Positions 1 through 7,920 of a DNA stretch of 64,000 nt are shown in pieces. Within the stretch, counting starts at the first letter, position 1. The number at the start of each line of letters is the position of its first letter. The position numbers and the translations under genes were made by a program. Below the pieces are notes generated by a model that saw only the letters and a program-made list of their open reading frames with translations, was not told the origin of the DNA and did no database searches. Location: assembly GCF_004123195.1 (NCBI RefSeq), contig NZ_SDLI01000001.1:124001-188000 (forward strand). The letters are read 5' to 3'. Origin of the DNA: Ammoniphilus sp. CFH 90114 (GTDB lineage: Bacteria; Bacillota; Bacilli; Aneurinibacillales; RAOX-1).

Positions 1-1493
1 AATATCAAGTAAATGAAAATTGCACCAAGGGAAGCTGAGAAAAGAGCTGCAGATTGAGGCATCCAAACTTGTAGCTTCTCAAAGGATAGGATTCCAAACC
101 AGCCCATTCCAATCATGGAGAGGGCTACTTTTATGAAGTCTCTAAGTTGAATAGAAAGTCCTGTGAGTTTTACTACACTAAAAAAGTGCAGGAGTGTGAC
201 AATAACAATCCCAATGCTAATCGCTATCGTAATGCCGTTGGTACCAATATTGGGGTTGGTAGCCAAAATGTAAATGGCAAACGTCTTAAGTATCGCTCCG
301 TATATCGAATTCTTCATGGCTACTTGAGCATAATCCAATCCTTGCAAAGTGGCGGCTAAAGGCCCTTGAAAATAAAGAAAGAGGCAAAATGGGACCATGA
401 GCTTCATGATACTTCCTACTTCTGCAGACCCATAGATCACTTCAGATAGCGGCTCGGCAAAAATATAAAGAATGACAGTGAAGGGGGCCCCAATAACAAG
501 AGCAAGGCGCAGGGACTGATGGATTCGTCGATGGACCATCGCCCAATTTTTTTGAGCATGAGCTTCAGCCACAGCAGGAACAAGGGATACCGCAAGAGAA
601 TAAGTAAAGAAAGTAGGGAAGGTAAGCAGAGGAATGGCCATTCCTTGCAGTTGCCCATAGTAGGTGGTTGCTGCAGCGGTTGCCAGACCCGCAATGGCAA
701 GGCTTTGTGCTACAATGATCGGTTCGATCCAGAAGGTTAAGGAACCGATTAACCGTCCAGAAGTCACCGGTAGAGCAATCCGAAGAAGTCCCTTCCAGGT
801 TTCTGCATGACGTTTAATTGCTTGGTTGAGCCTAGAACCGGCCCAGATCTGTCTCATCTTAGTCCCCCTGAAGTGCATGACGAGGGCGATCATTCCTGCA
901 AACTCGCCAATAACGACTCCTACCATAGCCGCAGCGGCCGCATACTCCACACCCATCGGTAGGAAGTAGGACGCAAGTAGGAGAACGGTAAATATTCTTA
1001 TTACTTGCTCAATAATTTGAGAACTTGCCGTAGGAGTCATGTTTTGTTTTCCTTGGAAGTATCCTCGAATAACAGAGGAGATAGCGACTATTGGTACAAT
1101 GGGGGCAATCCCAATGAGGGAGTAATAGGCCCTAGTATCAGTTAATAAGTATCGAGAAATCATAGGTGCCCCGAGAATCATGGCTGTTGTAAAGATAACG
1201 CTAAGAATCGTTACGAGAAATAGAGAAATCTTAAGAATAGCCTTAACCTTTTTGTGATCATTCTGAGCGGTGGCTTCGGCGACCAATTTAGAGATAGCAA
1301 TAGGTAAACCGAACTGGGTTAAGGTAATGACAAGATATAAAGTGGGTACAGCCATTTGATATAATCCCATACCCTCTGCTCCGATGATCCGTGACAGGAA
1401 GATGCGATTAATGAATCCAAGTAATTTAGTCAATAATCCGGCTGCAACAAGTATGAGAGTCCCTTGTAAAAAGGTTTGCTTTTTCGTGGGCAT
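1..1493 (-). CDS. spoVB: Stage V sporulation protein B, MATE/MVF-type flippase (partial, C-terminus outside window)
   Basis: SpoVB is a multi-pass membrane protein of the polysaccharide flippase superfamily needed for spore cortex peptidoglycan synthesis, acting as a lipid II-type exporter. The minus-strand frame is open from the ATG at 1493 to the window edge, about 497 codons, and family members run to a little over 500, so only the C-terminal tip is missing. The N-terminus begins MPTKKQTFLQGTLILVAAG and continues with segments such as LTQFGLPIAISKLVAEA and VIRGYFQGKQNMTP, which I recognise as close to B. subtilis SpoVB. Many hydrophobic segments follow. It is transcribed divergently from comN, as expected at this locus. 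The start is supported by an AAAGGA-type ribosome site just upstream on the minus strand. Identity is secure; the substrate is family knowledge. Confidence 0.93.
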   Translation of the reverse strand, partial: MPTKKQTFLQGTLILVAAGLLTKLLGFINRIFLSRIIGAEGMGLYQMAVPTLYLVITLTQFGLPIAISKLVAEATAQNDHKKVKAILKISLFLVTILSVIFTTAMILGAPMISRYLLTDTRAYYSLIGIAPIVPIVAISSVIRGYFQGKQNMTPTASSQIIEQVIRIFTVLLLASYFLPMGVEYAAAAAMVGVVIGEFAGMIALVMHFRGTKMRQIWAGSRLNQAIKRHAETWKGLLRIALPVTSGRLIGSLTFWIEPIIVAQSLAIAGLATAAATTYYGQLQGMAIPLLTFPTFFTYSLAVSLVPAVAEAHAQKNWAMVHRRIHQSLRLALVIGAPFTVILYIFAEPLSEVIYGSAEVGSIMKLMVPFCLFLYFQGPLAATLQGLDYAQVAMKNSIYGAILKTFAIYILATNPNIGTNGITIAISIGIVIVTLLHFFSVVKLTGLSIQLRDFIKVALSMIGMGWFGILSFEKLQVWMPQSAALFSASLGAIFIYLI

Positions 1494-1653
1494 TACCCTG
1501 ATTTCCTTTCTGTGGCTTAAATAGCACCAATTTTTTCTGCTTACATAAAATAGATATGCATGTACAAATAGGACATGACTTGAATGTTGAATAAATATAT
1601 AACTTGTTCTTCTTGTCATAAAAAAAGATCCTTTTAGGGAGAGGTCACGAAAA

Positions 1654-1902
1654 ATGGAGAATTCGTTAACATTAGAAGACTTAAAAAAACAAATGTCGCA
1701 AGTATGCAGGAGTAAGGCTGAAGAATTTCAAATGTTAGGTTATGAAAACGTGACACCAGAAGAGATATGGGAGTGCGTATCGAGTGCGTATAAGAAAGAA
1801 ATTCCTCTCATCCATCGCATTGTTAACGATATCTTGTCCCTGAAAGTGACAAAATTTATGAATTGGATGACGATGAAAGTTTACCGGGGAGAATTTGAGT
1901 AA
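1654..1902 (+). CDS. comN: Post-transcriptional regulator ComN-like
   Basis: An 82-residue soluble protein matching the ComN (formerly YrzD) family, which in B. subtilis acts post-transcriptionally on comE mRNA and localises near division sites. The segment EEFQMLGYENVTPEEIWECV and the later IVNDILSLKVTKFMNWMT fit the family pattern of helices. It lies between spoVB and secD, the same position as in B. subtilis, and ends just before a strong terminator. The ATG at 1654 follows a GGGAGAGG ribosome site. The presence of comEA, comEB and comEC later in this window agrees with a role in competence control. Identity rests on position, length and sequence resemblance. Confidence 0.75.
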   Translation: MENSLTLEDLKKQMSQVCRSKAEEFQMLGYENVTPEEIWECVSSAYKKEIPLIHRIVNDILSLKVTKFMNWMTMKVYRGEFE

Positions 1903-1907
1903 AGGAG

Positions 1908-1937
1908 GAGCAGCCCTAGGGTTGCTCTTCTTTTTTC
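1908..1937 (+). terminator. Rho-independent terminator after comN
   Basis: GAGCAGCCC and GGGTTGCTC form a stem at 1908-1927, followed by a T-rich run (TTCTTTTTTC). It separates comN from the secD promoter. Confidence 0.85.
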
Positions 1938-1965
1938 TGCCTAATTTGAGATTTAATGACCTGAA

Positions 1966-1995
1966 TTGACATGCATTTGAAGCGATGCGTATAAT
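1966..1995 (+). promoter_or_regulatory. SigmaA promoter of secD-secF
   Basis: A consensus -35 box TTGACA at 1966-1971 and a consensus -10 box TATAAT at 1990-1995 are separated by 18 bases. The position, about 90 bases ahead of the secD start and after the comN terminator, fits. Confidence 0.85.
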
Positions 1996-2084
1996 AGCAC
2001 TATTGGAGAGAAATAGCTTCAGACAGGACAAGCCTGTGTATTACGCTAACACAGGCAACAAGTTAAAGGAGGAAAACAACGCTC

Positions 2085-3320
2085 ATGATAAAATGGAGCC
2101 GGATTATAGCCTTTCTTCTAGTAGTAGGGTTGACCTTCGGCATCATCGGTGCAACCGCAACAGGAGTAGTCAAAGGGGTTACCCTCGGACTTGATCTTCG
2201 TGGAGGGTTTGAGATTCTGTATGAGGTAAAGCCGATACAGGAAGGACAAGAATTAAACAAGGATACATTGACGGATACAGTATCCGCTATTATGAAAAGA
2301 ATTAATATTATTGGAGTATCGGAACCCGAAGTTTCTATTGAAGGGAATGACCGAATCCGTGTTAAGCTTGCAGGAGTGACGAACCAGGAGGACGCTCGTA
2401 GACTTCTAGGGACCCCTGCCAAACTTTCTTTTGTAAGTATGACTGGGGAAGAATTAATGACAGGTAATGATCTGGCGGAAGGCGGTGCCTCTGTTCAGTA
2501 TGATGAAGTGAAACGCCCTTATATTGCCCTTAAATTAAAAGATGCAGAGCAATTTAGACAAATTACAGAAGAACACTTAGGTAAGCCAATCAGTATTGTG
2601 TTGGATGAAGATGTTCTTACTAGCCCTGTCGTTCAAAGTGTTATTTCTGGAGGAGTAGCTTCTATCACTGGAAACTATACGGTACAGGAAGCCACTGAAC
2701 TTTCAGCTATTTTAAACGCTGGAGCCCTTCCTGTTGAGATGAAGGAGCTATATTCCAATAGCGTTGGAGCCAAACTGGGTCAAGAATCTCTGGAAAAAGG
2801 AATTTATGCCAGCGGAATTGGTGTGGCGTTAATTTTTGCCTTTATGTTTTTCTACTATCGTTGGCCAGGCGTTATCGCTATTATAACTCTAATCGCATAT
2901 ATGTATCTGTTGCTTCTCGTACAGAACCTATTGAATGCAACATTAACTTTACCAGGTATTGCTGCTTTTATTTTGACAGTAGGTATGGCAGTAGATGCCA
3001 ATATTATTACCTATGAACGTATTAAAGAAGAACTTCGATCAGGCAAGACGCTTCTTTCTGCCGTTCGTGCGGGTCAGAGACGTTCTCTGTCTACGATCTT
3101 AGATGCCAATATTACGACTATGATAGCAGGGGCAGTCATGTTCTATTTCGGGACAAGCGCTGTTCAAGGATTTGCTGTTACTCTTATGATCGGTATCGTT
3201 CTTACGATAATTACAGCAGTGTTCGGAACTCGCTTATTGTTGGCCATCTGGGTACGCTCCAATGCCTTACGTAAGCCTTGGTATTATGGGGTTAAGGAGA
3301 GTGAAATCGGTGAGCTATAA
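2085..3320 (+). CDS. secD: Protein translocase subunit SecD
   Basis: SecD works with SecF beside SecYEG to drive the late steps of protein export using the proton motive force. The 411-residue protein has one N-terminal membrane segment, the motif LDLRGGFEILYEV (D1 motif) near residue 35, a periplasmic-type P1 domain, and a C-terminal block of five membrane segments with GMAVDANIITYERIKEEL (D4-type motif). An AAAGGAGG site sits 12 bases before the ATG. In B. subtilis SecD and SecF are fused into one protein; here they are two genes with a short overlap. Transcription should come from the consensus promoter at 1966. Confidence 0.95.
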   Translation: MIKWSRIIAFLLVVGLTFGIIGATATGVVKGVTLGLDLRGGFEILYEVKPIQEGQELNKDTLTDTVSAIMKRINIIGVSEPEVSIEGNDRIRVKLAGVTNQEDARRLLGTPAKLSFVSMTGEELMTGNDLAEGGASVQYDEVKRPYIALKLKDAEQFRQITEEHLGKPISIVLDEDVLTSPVVQSVISGGVASITGNYTVQEATELSAILNAGALPVEMKELYSNSVGAKLGQESLEKGIYASGIGVALIFAFMFFYYRWPGVIAIITLIAYMYLLLLVQNLLNATLTLPGIAAFILTVGMAVDANIITYERIKEELRSGKTLLSAVRAGQRRSLSTILDANITTMIAGAVMFYFGTSAVQGFAVTLMIGIVLTIITAVFGTRLLLAIWVRSNALRKPWYYGVKESEIGEL

Positions 3321-4233
3321 CATAAAGACCTTCGACTATGTGAATAAAAGAAAGACCTTTTTCAGACTTTCCATATTTATAGTAGTCATAGGGATCATCT
3401 CTTTATTAGTTCAAGGACTTAATCTTGGAGTAGACTTTAAGAGTGGAACCCGAATGGACATCATGATTGCCAAGCCTTTCACCGAACAGGAAGTTCGTGA
3501 AGAGCTAAAAGCACTCGGGCTAGAGCCAGGTAGTGTAGAAACAGCCGGCGATAATCGCGAAAGAGCTGCTGTGCAGTTTGGTGAGCCATTAAGCAAAGAA
3601 CAGATAGCCAGCGTGAAGGATGCCTTTACAGCAAAATATGGGGAGCAAGTAGATATTCAGGAGAGTACAGTAGATCCTATCGTTAGCCGTGAGTTAGCGA
3701 AGAATGCCATGTATGCGGTGGCTATTGCATCAATTGGGATTATTATTTATGTCACGATCCGATTTGAATATCGTTTTGCGATTGCCGGTATAATTGCGTT
3801 ACTTCATGACGCTTTTGCGGTCATTACTTTCTTCTCCATTTTCCGTTTAGAGGTTGATTTACCCTTTATTGCAGCGATTCTAACCATTGTTGGTTACTCC
3901 ATTAATGATACAATCGTTACTTTTGATCGTATACGTGAGAACCTACGATTGTATAAAGTTAAAAAGATGGAAGACTTGGAAAAGGTGGTTAATGTCTCTA
4001 TCCAAGAAACCATCGTACGTTCGATTAATACGGTAATCACTGTGGTATTTGCCGCGGCTGCTTTATTTATCTTTGGTGGTCCTGCTATCCAAAACTTCGC
4101 CTTAGCACTTCTAGTGGGGCTACTTTTTGGTATGTATTCCTCCATCTTTATTGCCAGCCAGATCTGGTTAGAGTGGAAAGGTAGAGATTTAGCGAAAAAT
4201 CGCTTCTCTTCAGCAAATAATGAAGCCTCTTAG
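3310..4233 (+). CDS. secF: Protein translocase subunit SecF
   Basis: SecF is the partner of SecD in the SecDF export complex. The protein carries an N-terminal membrane helix, the motif GVDFKSGTRMDI, a short extracytoplasmic domain, and five C-terminal membrane helices with YSINDTIVTFDRIREN. The frame opens earlier, but the GTG at 3310 is preferred: AAGGAG at 3295-3300 lies nine bases before it and it gives the typical SecF N-terminus VSYNIKTFDYVNKR (307 residues). It overlaps the end of secD by 11 bases, which implies translational coupling. A GTG at 3301 abuts the ribosome site and is less likely. Confidence 0.93.
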   Translation: MSYNIKTFDYVNKRKTFFRLSIFIVVIGIISLLVQGLNLGVDFKSGTRMDIMIAKPFTEQEVREELKALGLEPGSVETAGDNRERAAVQFGEPLSKEQIASVKDAFTAKYGEQVDIQESTVDPIVSRELAKNAMYAVAIASIGIIIYVTIRFEYRFAIAGIIALLHDAFAVITFFSIFRLEVDLPFIAAILTIVGYSINDTIVTFDRIRENLRLYKVKKMEDLEKVVNVSIQETIVRSINTVITVVFAAAALFIFGGPAIQNFALALLVGLLFGMYSSIFIASQIWLEWKGRDLAKNRFSSANNEAS

Positions 4234-4255
4234 AGCGTAAAATAAAATAACAGCT

Positions 4256-4284
4256 GAAAACCGCGGGGCTTCCCCGCGGTTTTC
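4256..4284 (+). terminator. Terminator after secF
   Basis: A perfect 13-base-pair stem, GAAAACCGCGGGG with CCCCGCGGTTTTC, closes a CTT loop. The T run is part of the stem, so termination may be incomplete. Confidence 0.8.
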
Positions 4285-4308
4285 ATATGAGGAGCAAGAG
4301 GTGAATTT

Positions 4309-5235
4309 ATGAAGGAAGAAAGATTTAAGAAGGCAGAGTTTGCTGCTTGGATCGGGATCGTCGGCAATATTGTACTGGCGATTGTAAAAGGTTTTATCGG
4401 TTATATTGCGAATAGTAAAGCGTTAATAGCTGATGCGGTACACTCAGCTTCCGATGTGGTAGGTTCCTTAGCAGTCTTGATTGGCTTGAGGGCTGCGAGA
4501 AAACCGCCGGATGAAGATCACCCCTATGGACACGGTAAAGCCGAGTCCATTGCAGCCATTGTTGTCAGCATTATTATGTTTGTGGTTGGCTTGGAAGTGG
4601 CTTCAGCCTCTTTTGAAACGATGAGGGAGCCCCTTGCTGCACCTGGAGTGATAGCGATCTATGCTGCTATTATTTCCATGGTAGTGAAGGAAGCGATGTT
4701 TCGATACAAGTACAAACTAGGGAAAAGATTAAACAGCCAAGCGCTTATTGCCAATGCTTGGGACCATCGATCAGATGTTTATTCTTCTTTAGCTGCACTG
4801 GTTGGTATTGGAGGAGCGGTATTAGGCGGAAAACTTGGTATTCCCCTTTTACTCTACCTAGATCCATTAGCTGGGATTGTCGTGTCTGTTCTTGTGCTCA
4901 AGATGGCTTACAATATTCTAAAGGAATCCGTCCACAATACTTTGGATCATGTTATACATGAAGAAGATGCCAAAGAACTAGTGGACGCGGTGGAGAAAGT
5001 CGATGGTGTAATTAGTGTAGACCAACTGTTTGCTCGTGAGCACGGACACTATGTTATTGTTGATGTAAAGGTTGGTGTAAACCCGAATATCTCTGTAGAA
5101 AAGGGTCACGCCATTGGTAAAGAAGTTAAGCATACGTTAATGAACCAATTTGAGCATGTTCAGGATGTTATGGTTCACATTAATCCTTACAGTGGTGAAT
5201 TTGGTAATGACAATCAACCGGAGGTATTTCATTAA
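4309..5235 (+). CDS. Cation diffusion facilitator family metal exporter
   Basis: A 308-residue CDF transporter that would export divalent cations such as Zn, Fe, Mn or Co in exchange for protons across the cytoplasmic membrane. Six membrane segments are visible. The metal-site signatures are present: DAVHSASD in the second helix and DHRSD in the fifth. The histidine-rich stretch DEDHPYGHGKAE follows helix two. The C-terminal cytoplasmic domain (about residues 210-300), with HGHYVIVDVKVGV, is the typical ferredoxin-like dimerisation fold. The metal specificity cannot be read from the sequence. The gene stands alone between the secF terminator and the recJ-locus gene, with a GAGGTG ribosome site. 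Confidence 0.9.
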   Translation: MKEERFKKAEFAAWIGIVGNIVLAIVKGFIGYIANSKALIADAVHSASDVVGSLAVLIGLRAARKPPDEDHPYGHGKAESIAAIVVSIIMFVVGLEVASASFETMREPLAAPGVIAIYAAIISMVVKEAMFRYKYKLGKRLNSQALIANAWDHRSDVYSSLAALVGIGGAVLGGKLGIPLLLYLDPLAGIVVSVLVLKMAYNILKESVHNTLDHVIHEEDAKELVDAVEKVDGVISVDQLFAREHGHYVIVDVKVGVNPNISVEKGHAIGKEVKHTLMNQFEHVQDVMVHINPYSGEFGNDNQPEVFH

Positions 5236-5308
5236 CAAAAAAGTGTAAGTAGGATTGTCCACACCTTGCAGGTTCAGTATAATGTTCTTTTGGAGGGGTG
5301 GAGTCTAT

Positions 5309-7186
5309 ATGCTGCCATCGCGAACTCAGTGGGTTACACCAGAAATTGACGAACAAGCGGTTGCCACGCTACAACGTGAAATTGGAATATCGTCCGTATT
5401 GGCCAGGTTATTAGTCCATAGACAGCTACATAATCCAGAACAAGCTAGAACATTTCTGCATCCATCGCTTGATCATCTTCACAGCCCCAACGTTATTCCT
5501 GGGATAGAGATGAACGTAGCGAGGATACAAAAAAGGATGGAAGAGAAAAAACCTATCGTTGTTGAGTGTGCTCTTTATTTAGACTCAGTTATAGCAGCAA
5601 GCTTATTAATAAATTTAATTATCGCTGCAGGCGGGCCTAAAGAACTTGTGCAAGTCTATGCTGCTAAGCAAGAGAGAATTCCTGCAACTGAAGAATTTGT
5701 CGTTACTGTAGGGATATTTGAGGAAACGGTCCATAAGGAAAAGATTATTATACATCCGGATATTCTAAAAGGAGAATCCCCTTTTCCTCGACTGTCTTGT
5801 TCAGGCATAGCTTATAAATTTGCTCAAGCCCTTCTAGGAGAATCCTCTCAACAGTTTCTTGACCTCGCCGCATTAGGGACACTTGCTGCTCAGTCATCTT
5901 TAATTGGGGAGAACCGGATTATGGTTAAATTCGGATTAGATTCTCTGAAGAGGAGTAAGAATATAGGGATTAAGGCATTAGTTAAAGCAATCCGCTTAAA
6001 CAAACAAGTAGCTCCGCAACTTATGGCTGTTACAATACTGAATAATATATCGGCCCAAATGGAGTTGGTACACTTATTAACGGCTGATCCAGGAGATGAT
6101 CTGGCATCTATTGTCGAAGCTTTATTTCAAAACAGTAAAGAGAGTGTTCAACATGTGCAAGAAGAGACCGACAGTTTGGCTACACGTGTAGACATTGATG
6201 CCGAGAGCCGAGTATCTGATTGGAATTTGGCTACGATTGAAGGACTTGAGTTATTGGCACCATTTGGAAGTGGGAATCTCCCTCCAATGTTTATTATCCG
6301 TCAAGCGGAACTAAGGGATATTCGTCAAGTGGGGTTAGGCCAACAGGATTTGAAGTGTACGTTAATTCAAGAAGATGTGGGGATAGAAGCTGTGGGAAGT
6401 GACGGTCTAGGTCAGATCGTTCCCCAAGTCTCGAAGAACGCGGTCGCTGATATTGTAGGTGAACCGGCTATCCATGAATGGAACGGCGTAAGAAGACCTC
6501 AATTTTTAATACGAGATTTAGCCATTCATCATAGTCAAATTTTCGATTACCGAGGGACTAACCATAAGTTAGATAAGATCAAGAAGTTTGCCGAACCAAA
6601 CTCCGTCTTTTTATGTTTCCGTAAGGAGAGTCTTGCTGAGCTTAGTGCTCTTGTCGAGGGAAAGAAGAATTATCAGGTTTGTCTGGTACCAGATGAGCAA
6701 CACTTATATCTCCACGAGTTTATTCCAACTCTTTTTTGGTATGATATGCCTCATTCAATGGATGAACTAAGGAAAGTCTTGAGGGAGTTGCCACAGTATG
6801 GAAGGCTTTATTGCCTATTTGGATCAGACCATCGTAACCAACTGGCTAGTATTCCATCTCGAGACCAATTCAAATGGCTGTATGGTTTGCTTAGAACTAG
6901 GCAGTCACTAAGAGTGGAATCGATCCCAGCAGTTGCCAAAGCTAGAGGAGTAAGTGAAAATGCCATTGATTTCATGATTCAAGTGTTCCTAGAATTAGGT
7001 TTTTTAAAGTACGAAAGATCGCTGATTGAAGTGGTACCAACACCTGAAAAGAAAGATCTAGCGGAATCCCATTCGTATAAGATGAAGCAGCACGAATTAG
7101 TAATGGAAACAGAAATCCTTTATTCCAATTTCGAAGTTTTATGTCAAATCATTAATCAGGATAAAATAATACATAACCATACTTAG
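5309..7186 (+). CDS. RecJ-family protein lacking all recognisable catalytic motifs (putative pseudo-enzyme at the recJ locus)
   Basis: Position (before apt and rel) and sequence identify this as the recJ-locus gene. RecJ is normally a 5'-3' single-strand exonuclease of the DHH family, about 780 residues in Bacilli. This protein has 625 residues from the ATG at 5309 (GGAGG 12 bases upstream; a TTG at 5255 is less likely). The order [54 protein letters not shown] and FDYRG follows RecJ. By memory-based comparison with B. subtilis RecJ, DYDxDG is replaced by LYLDSV (residues 89-94), TVDTG by TVGIF (133-137), the DHH segment is deleted, ADLVPL becomes AAQSSL (193-198), and the LNAxGR motif and the whole DHHA1 region with GGH are absent. 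The OB fold (about 300-410) and the C-terminal domain are kept. There is no frameshift or internal stop. I infer a non-catalytic DNA- or protein-binding role; nuclease activity is very unlikely. Confidence 0.88.
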   Translation: MLPSRTQWVTPEIDEQAVATLQREIGISSVLARLLVHRQLHNPEQARTFLHPSLDHLHSPNVIPGIEMNVARIQKRMEEKKPIVVECALYLDSVIAASLLINLIIAAGGPKELVQVYAAKQERIPATEEFVVTVGIFEETVHKEKIIIHPDILKGESPFPRLSCSGIAYKFAQALLGESSQQFLDLAALGTLAAQSSLIGENRIMVKFGLDSLKRSKNIGIKALVKAIRLNKQVAPQLMAVTILNNISAQMELVHLLTADPGDDLASIVEALFQNSKESVQHVQEETDSLATRVDIDAESRVSDWNLATIEGLELLAPFGSGNLPPMFIIRQAELRDIRQVGLGQQDLKCTLIQEDVGIEAVGSDGLGQIVPQVSKNAVADIVGEPAIHEWNGVRRPQFLIRDLAIHHSQIFDYRGTNHKLDKIKKFAEPNSVFLCFRKESLAELSALVEGKKNYQVCLVPDEQHLYLHEFIPTLFWYDMPHSMDELRKVLRELPQYGRLYCLFGSDHRNQLASIPSRDQFKWLYGLLRTRQSLRVESIPAVAKARGVSENAIDFMIQVFLELGFLKYERSLIEVVPTPEKKDLAESHSYKMKQHELVMETEILYSNFEVLCQIINQDKIIHNHT

Positions 7187-7200
7187 GAGGAAGCATTGAT

Positions 7201-7713
7201 ATGGATTTTAAAGATTATATTCGAGTTATCCCCGATTTCCCGAAAGAAGGAATCCGCTTCAAGGACATCACCACTTTACTGAAAGATGGTGTGGCTTATA
7301 AGAAAGCGATCGATGAAATTGCACAATACGCAAAGGACCTCAAGGTTGATATTATTGCCGGTCCAGAGGCTCGTGGATTTGTCGTAGGTGCTCCTCTGGC
7401 ATACGCTCTAGATGCAGGTTTTGCCCCTGTAAGAAAATCTGGAAAGCTTCCAGGAGAAGTAATCTCGGCGGACTATGATCTTGAGTATGGCAAGGATCAA
7501 TTAGCTATGCATAAAGATGCGATTCAACCCGGACAACGCGTGTTAATTGCAGATGACTTATTGGCGACGGGTGGAACCATTTCAACGACTGTAAATTTAG
7601 TCAGACAACTTGGCGGGGAAATTGTTGGTGCAGCCTTCCTCATTGAGTTAACCTACTTGAATGGAAAAGATAAAATTAAGGATATCGATGTATTCTCTCT
7701 TGTAAAATATTAA
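7201..7713 (+). CDS. apt: Adenine phosphoribosyltransferase
   Basis: Apt converts adenine and PRPP to AMP in purine salvage in the cytoplasm. The 170-residue protein has the family N-terminus ([20 protein letters not shown]) and the PRPP-binding loop [13 protein letters not shown] near residue 120. Length is typical. The start follows a TAGGAGG site, and the gene begins 14 bases after the recJ-locus gene, so the two are probably cotranscribed. The recJ-apt-rel order is conserved in Bacillales. Confidence 0.97.
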   Translation: MDFKDYIRVIPDFPKEGIRFKDITTLLKDGVAYKKAIDEIAQYAKDLKVDIIAGPEARGFVVGAPLAYALDAGFAPVRKSGKLPGEVISADYDLEYGKDQLAMHKDAIQPGQRVLIADDLLATGGTISTTVNLVRQLGGEIVGAAFLIELTYLNGKDKIKDIDVFSLVKY

Positions 7714-7725
7714 AATAAAAAGGAC

Positions 7726-7797
7726 AAAGCAATAATCTCCTCTTGAACGATGTCGTTATCGAAAACGGCAGACTCTGGGGCGAATATTGCTTTTTTC
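7726..7797 (+). terminator. Terminator-like long hairpin after apt
   Basis: AAAGCAATA at 7726-7734 pairs with TATTGCTTT at 7785-7793, and the arms extend with mismatches (TCTCC against GGGGCG). A run of six T residues follows. The loop is long, with an inner helix, so the fold is less certain than for a compact terminator. Confidence 0.6.
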
Positions 7798-7809
7798 AAT
7801 CAACAAACC

Positions 7810-7838
7810 TTTACATTTGTATAAATTTCAAAGATAAT
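7810..7838 (+). promoter_or_regulatory. Probable sigmaA promoter of rel
   Basis: TTTACA at 7810-7815 and GATAAT at 7833-7838 are separated by 17 bases, downstream of the apt hairpin and about 80 bases ahead of the rel start. Confidence 0.6.
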
Positions 7839-7864
7839 GGAGAGAAAAATATCCGAACGACTGC

Positions 7865-7898
7865 GGTGTATCTTAAAATGACGAACACAAGATACACC
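7865..7898 (+). promoter_or_regulatory. Hairpin in the rel 5' leader
   Basis: GGTGTATCTT at 7865-7874 and AAGATACACC at 7889-7898 form a perfect 10-base-pair stem with a 14-base loop, ending about nine bases before the rel ribosome site. No T run follows, so it is not a terminator. A role in mRNA stability or translation control is inference. Confidence 0.55.
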
Positions 7899-7920
7899 AA
7901 ACAGATGAAAGGTGAAAAGA

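Noticed and set aside
437-740. Frames of 73 and 87 residues within the spoVB region
   Set aside because: They lie in other frames of the clear spoVB coding sequence.
4758-4961. 67-residue frame inside the CDF gene
   Set aside because: It is a shadow of the CDF transporter with no independent ribosome site.
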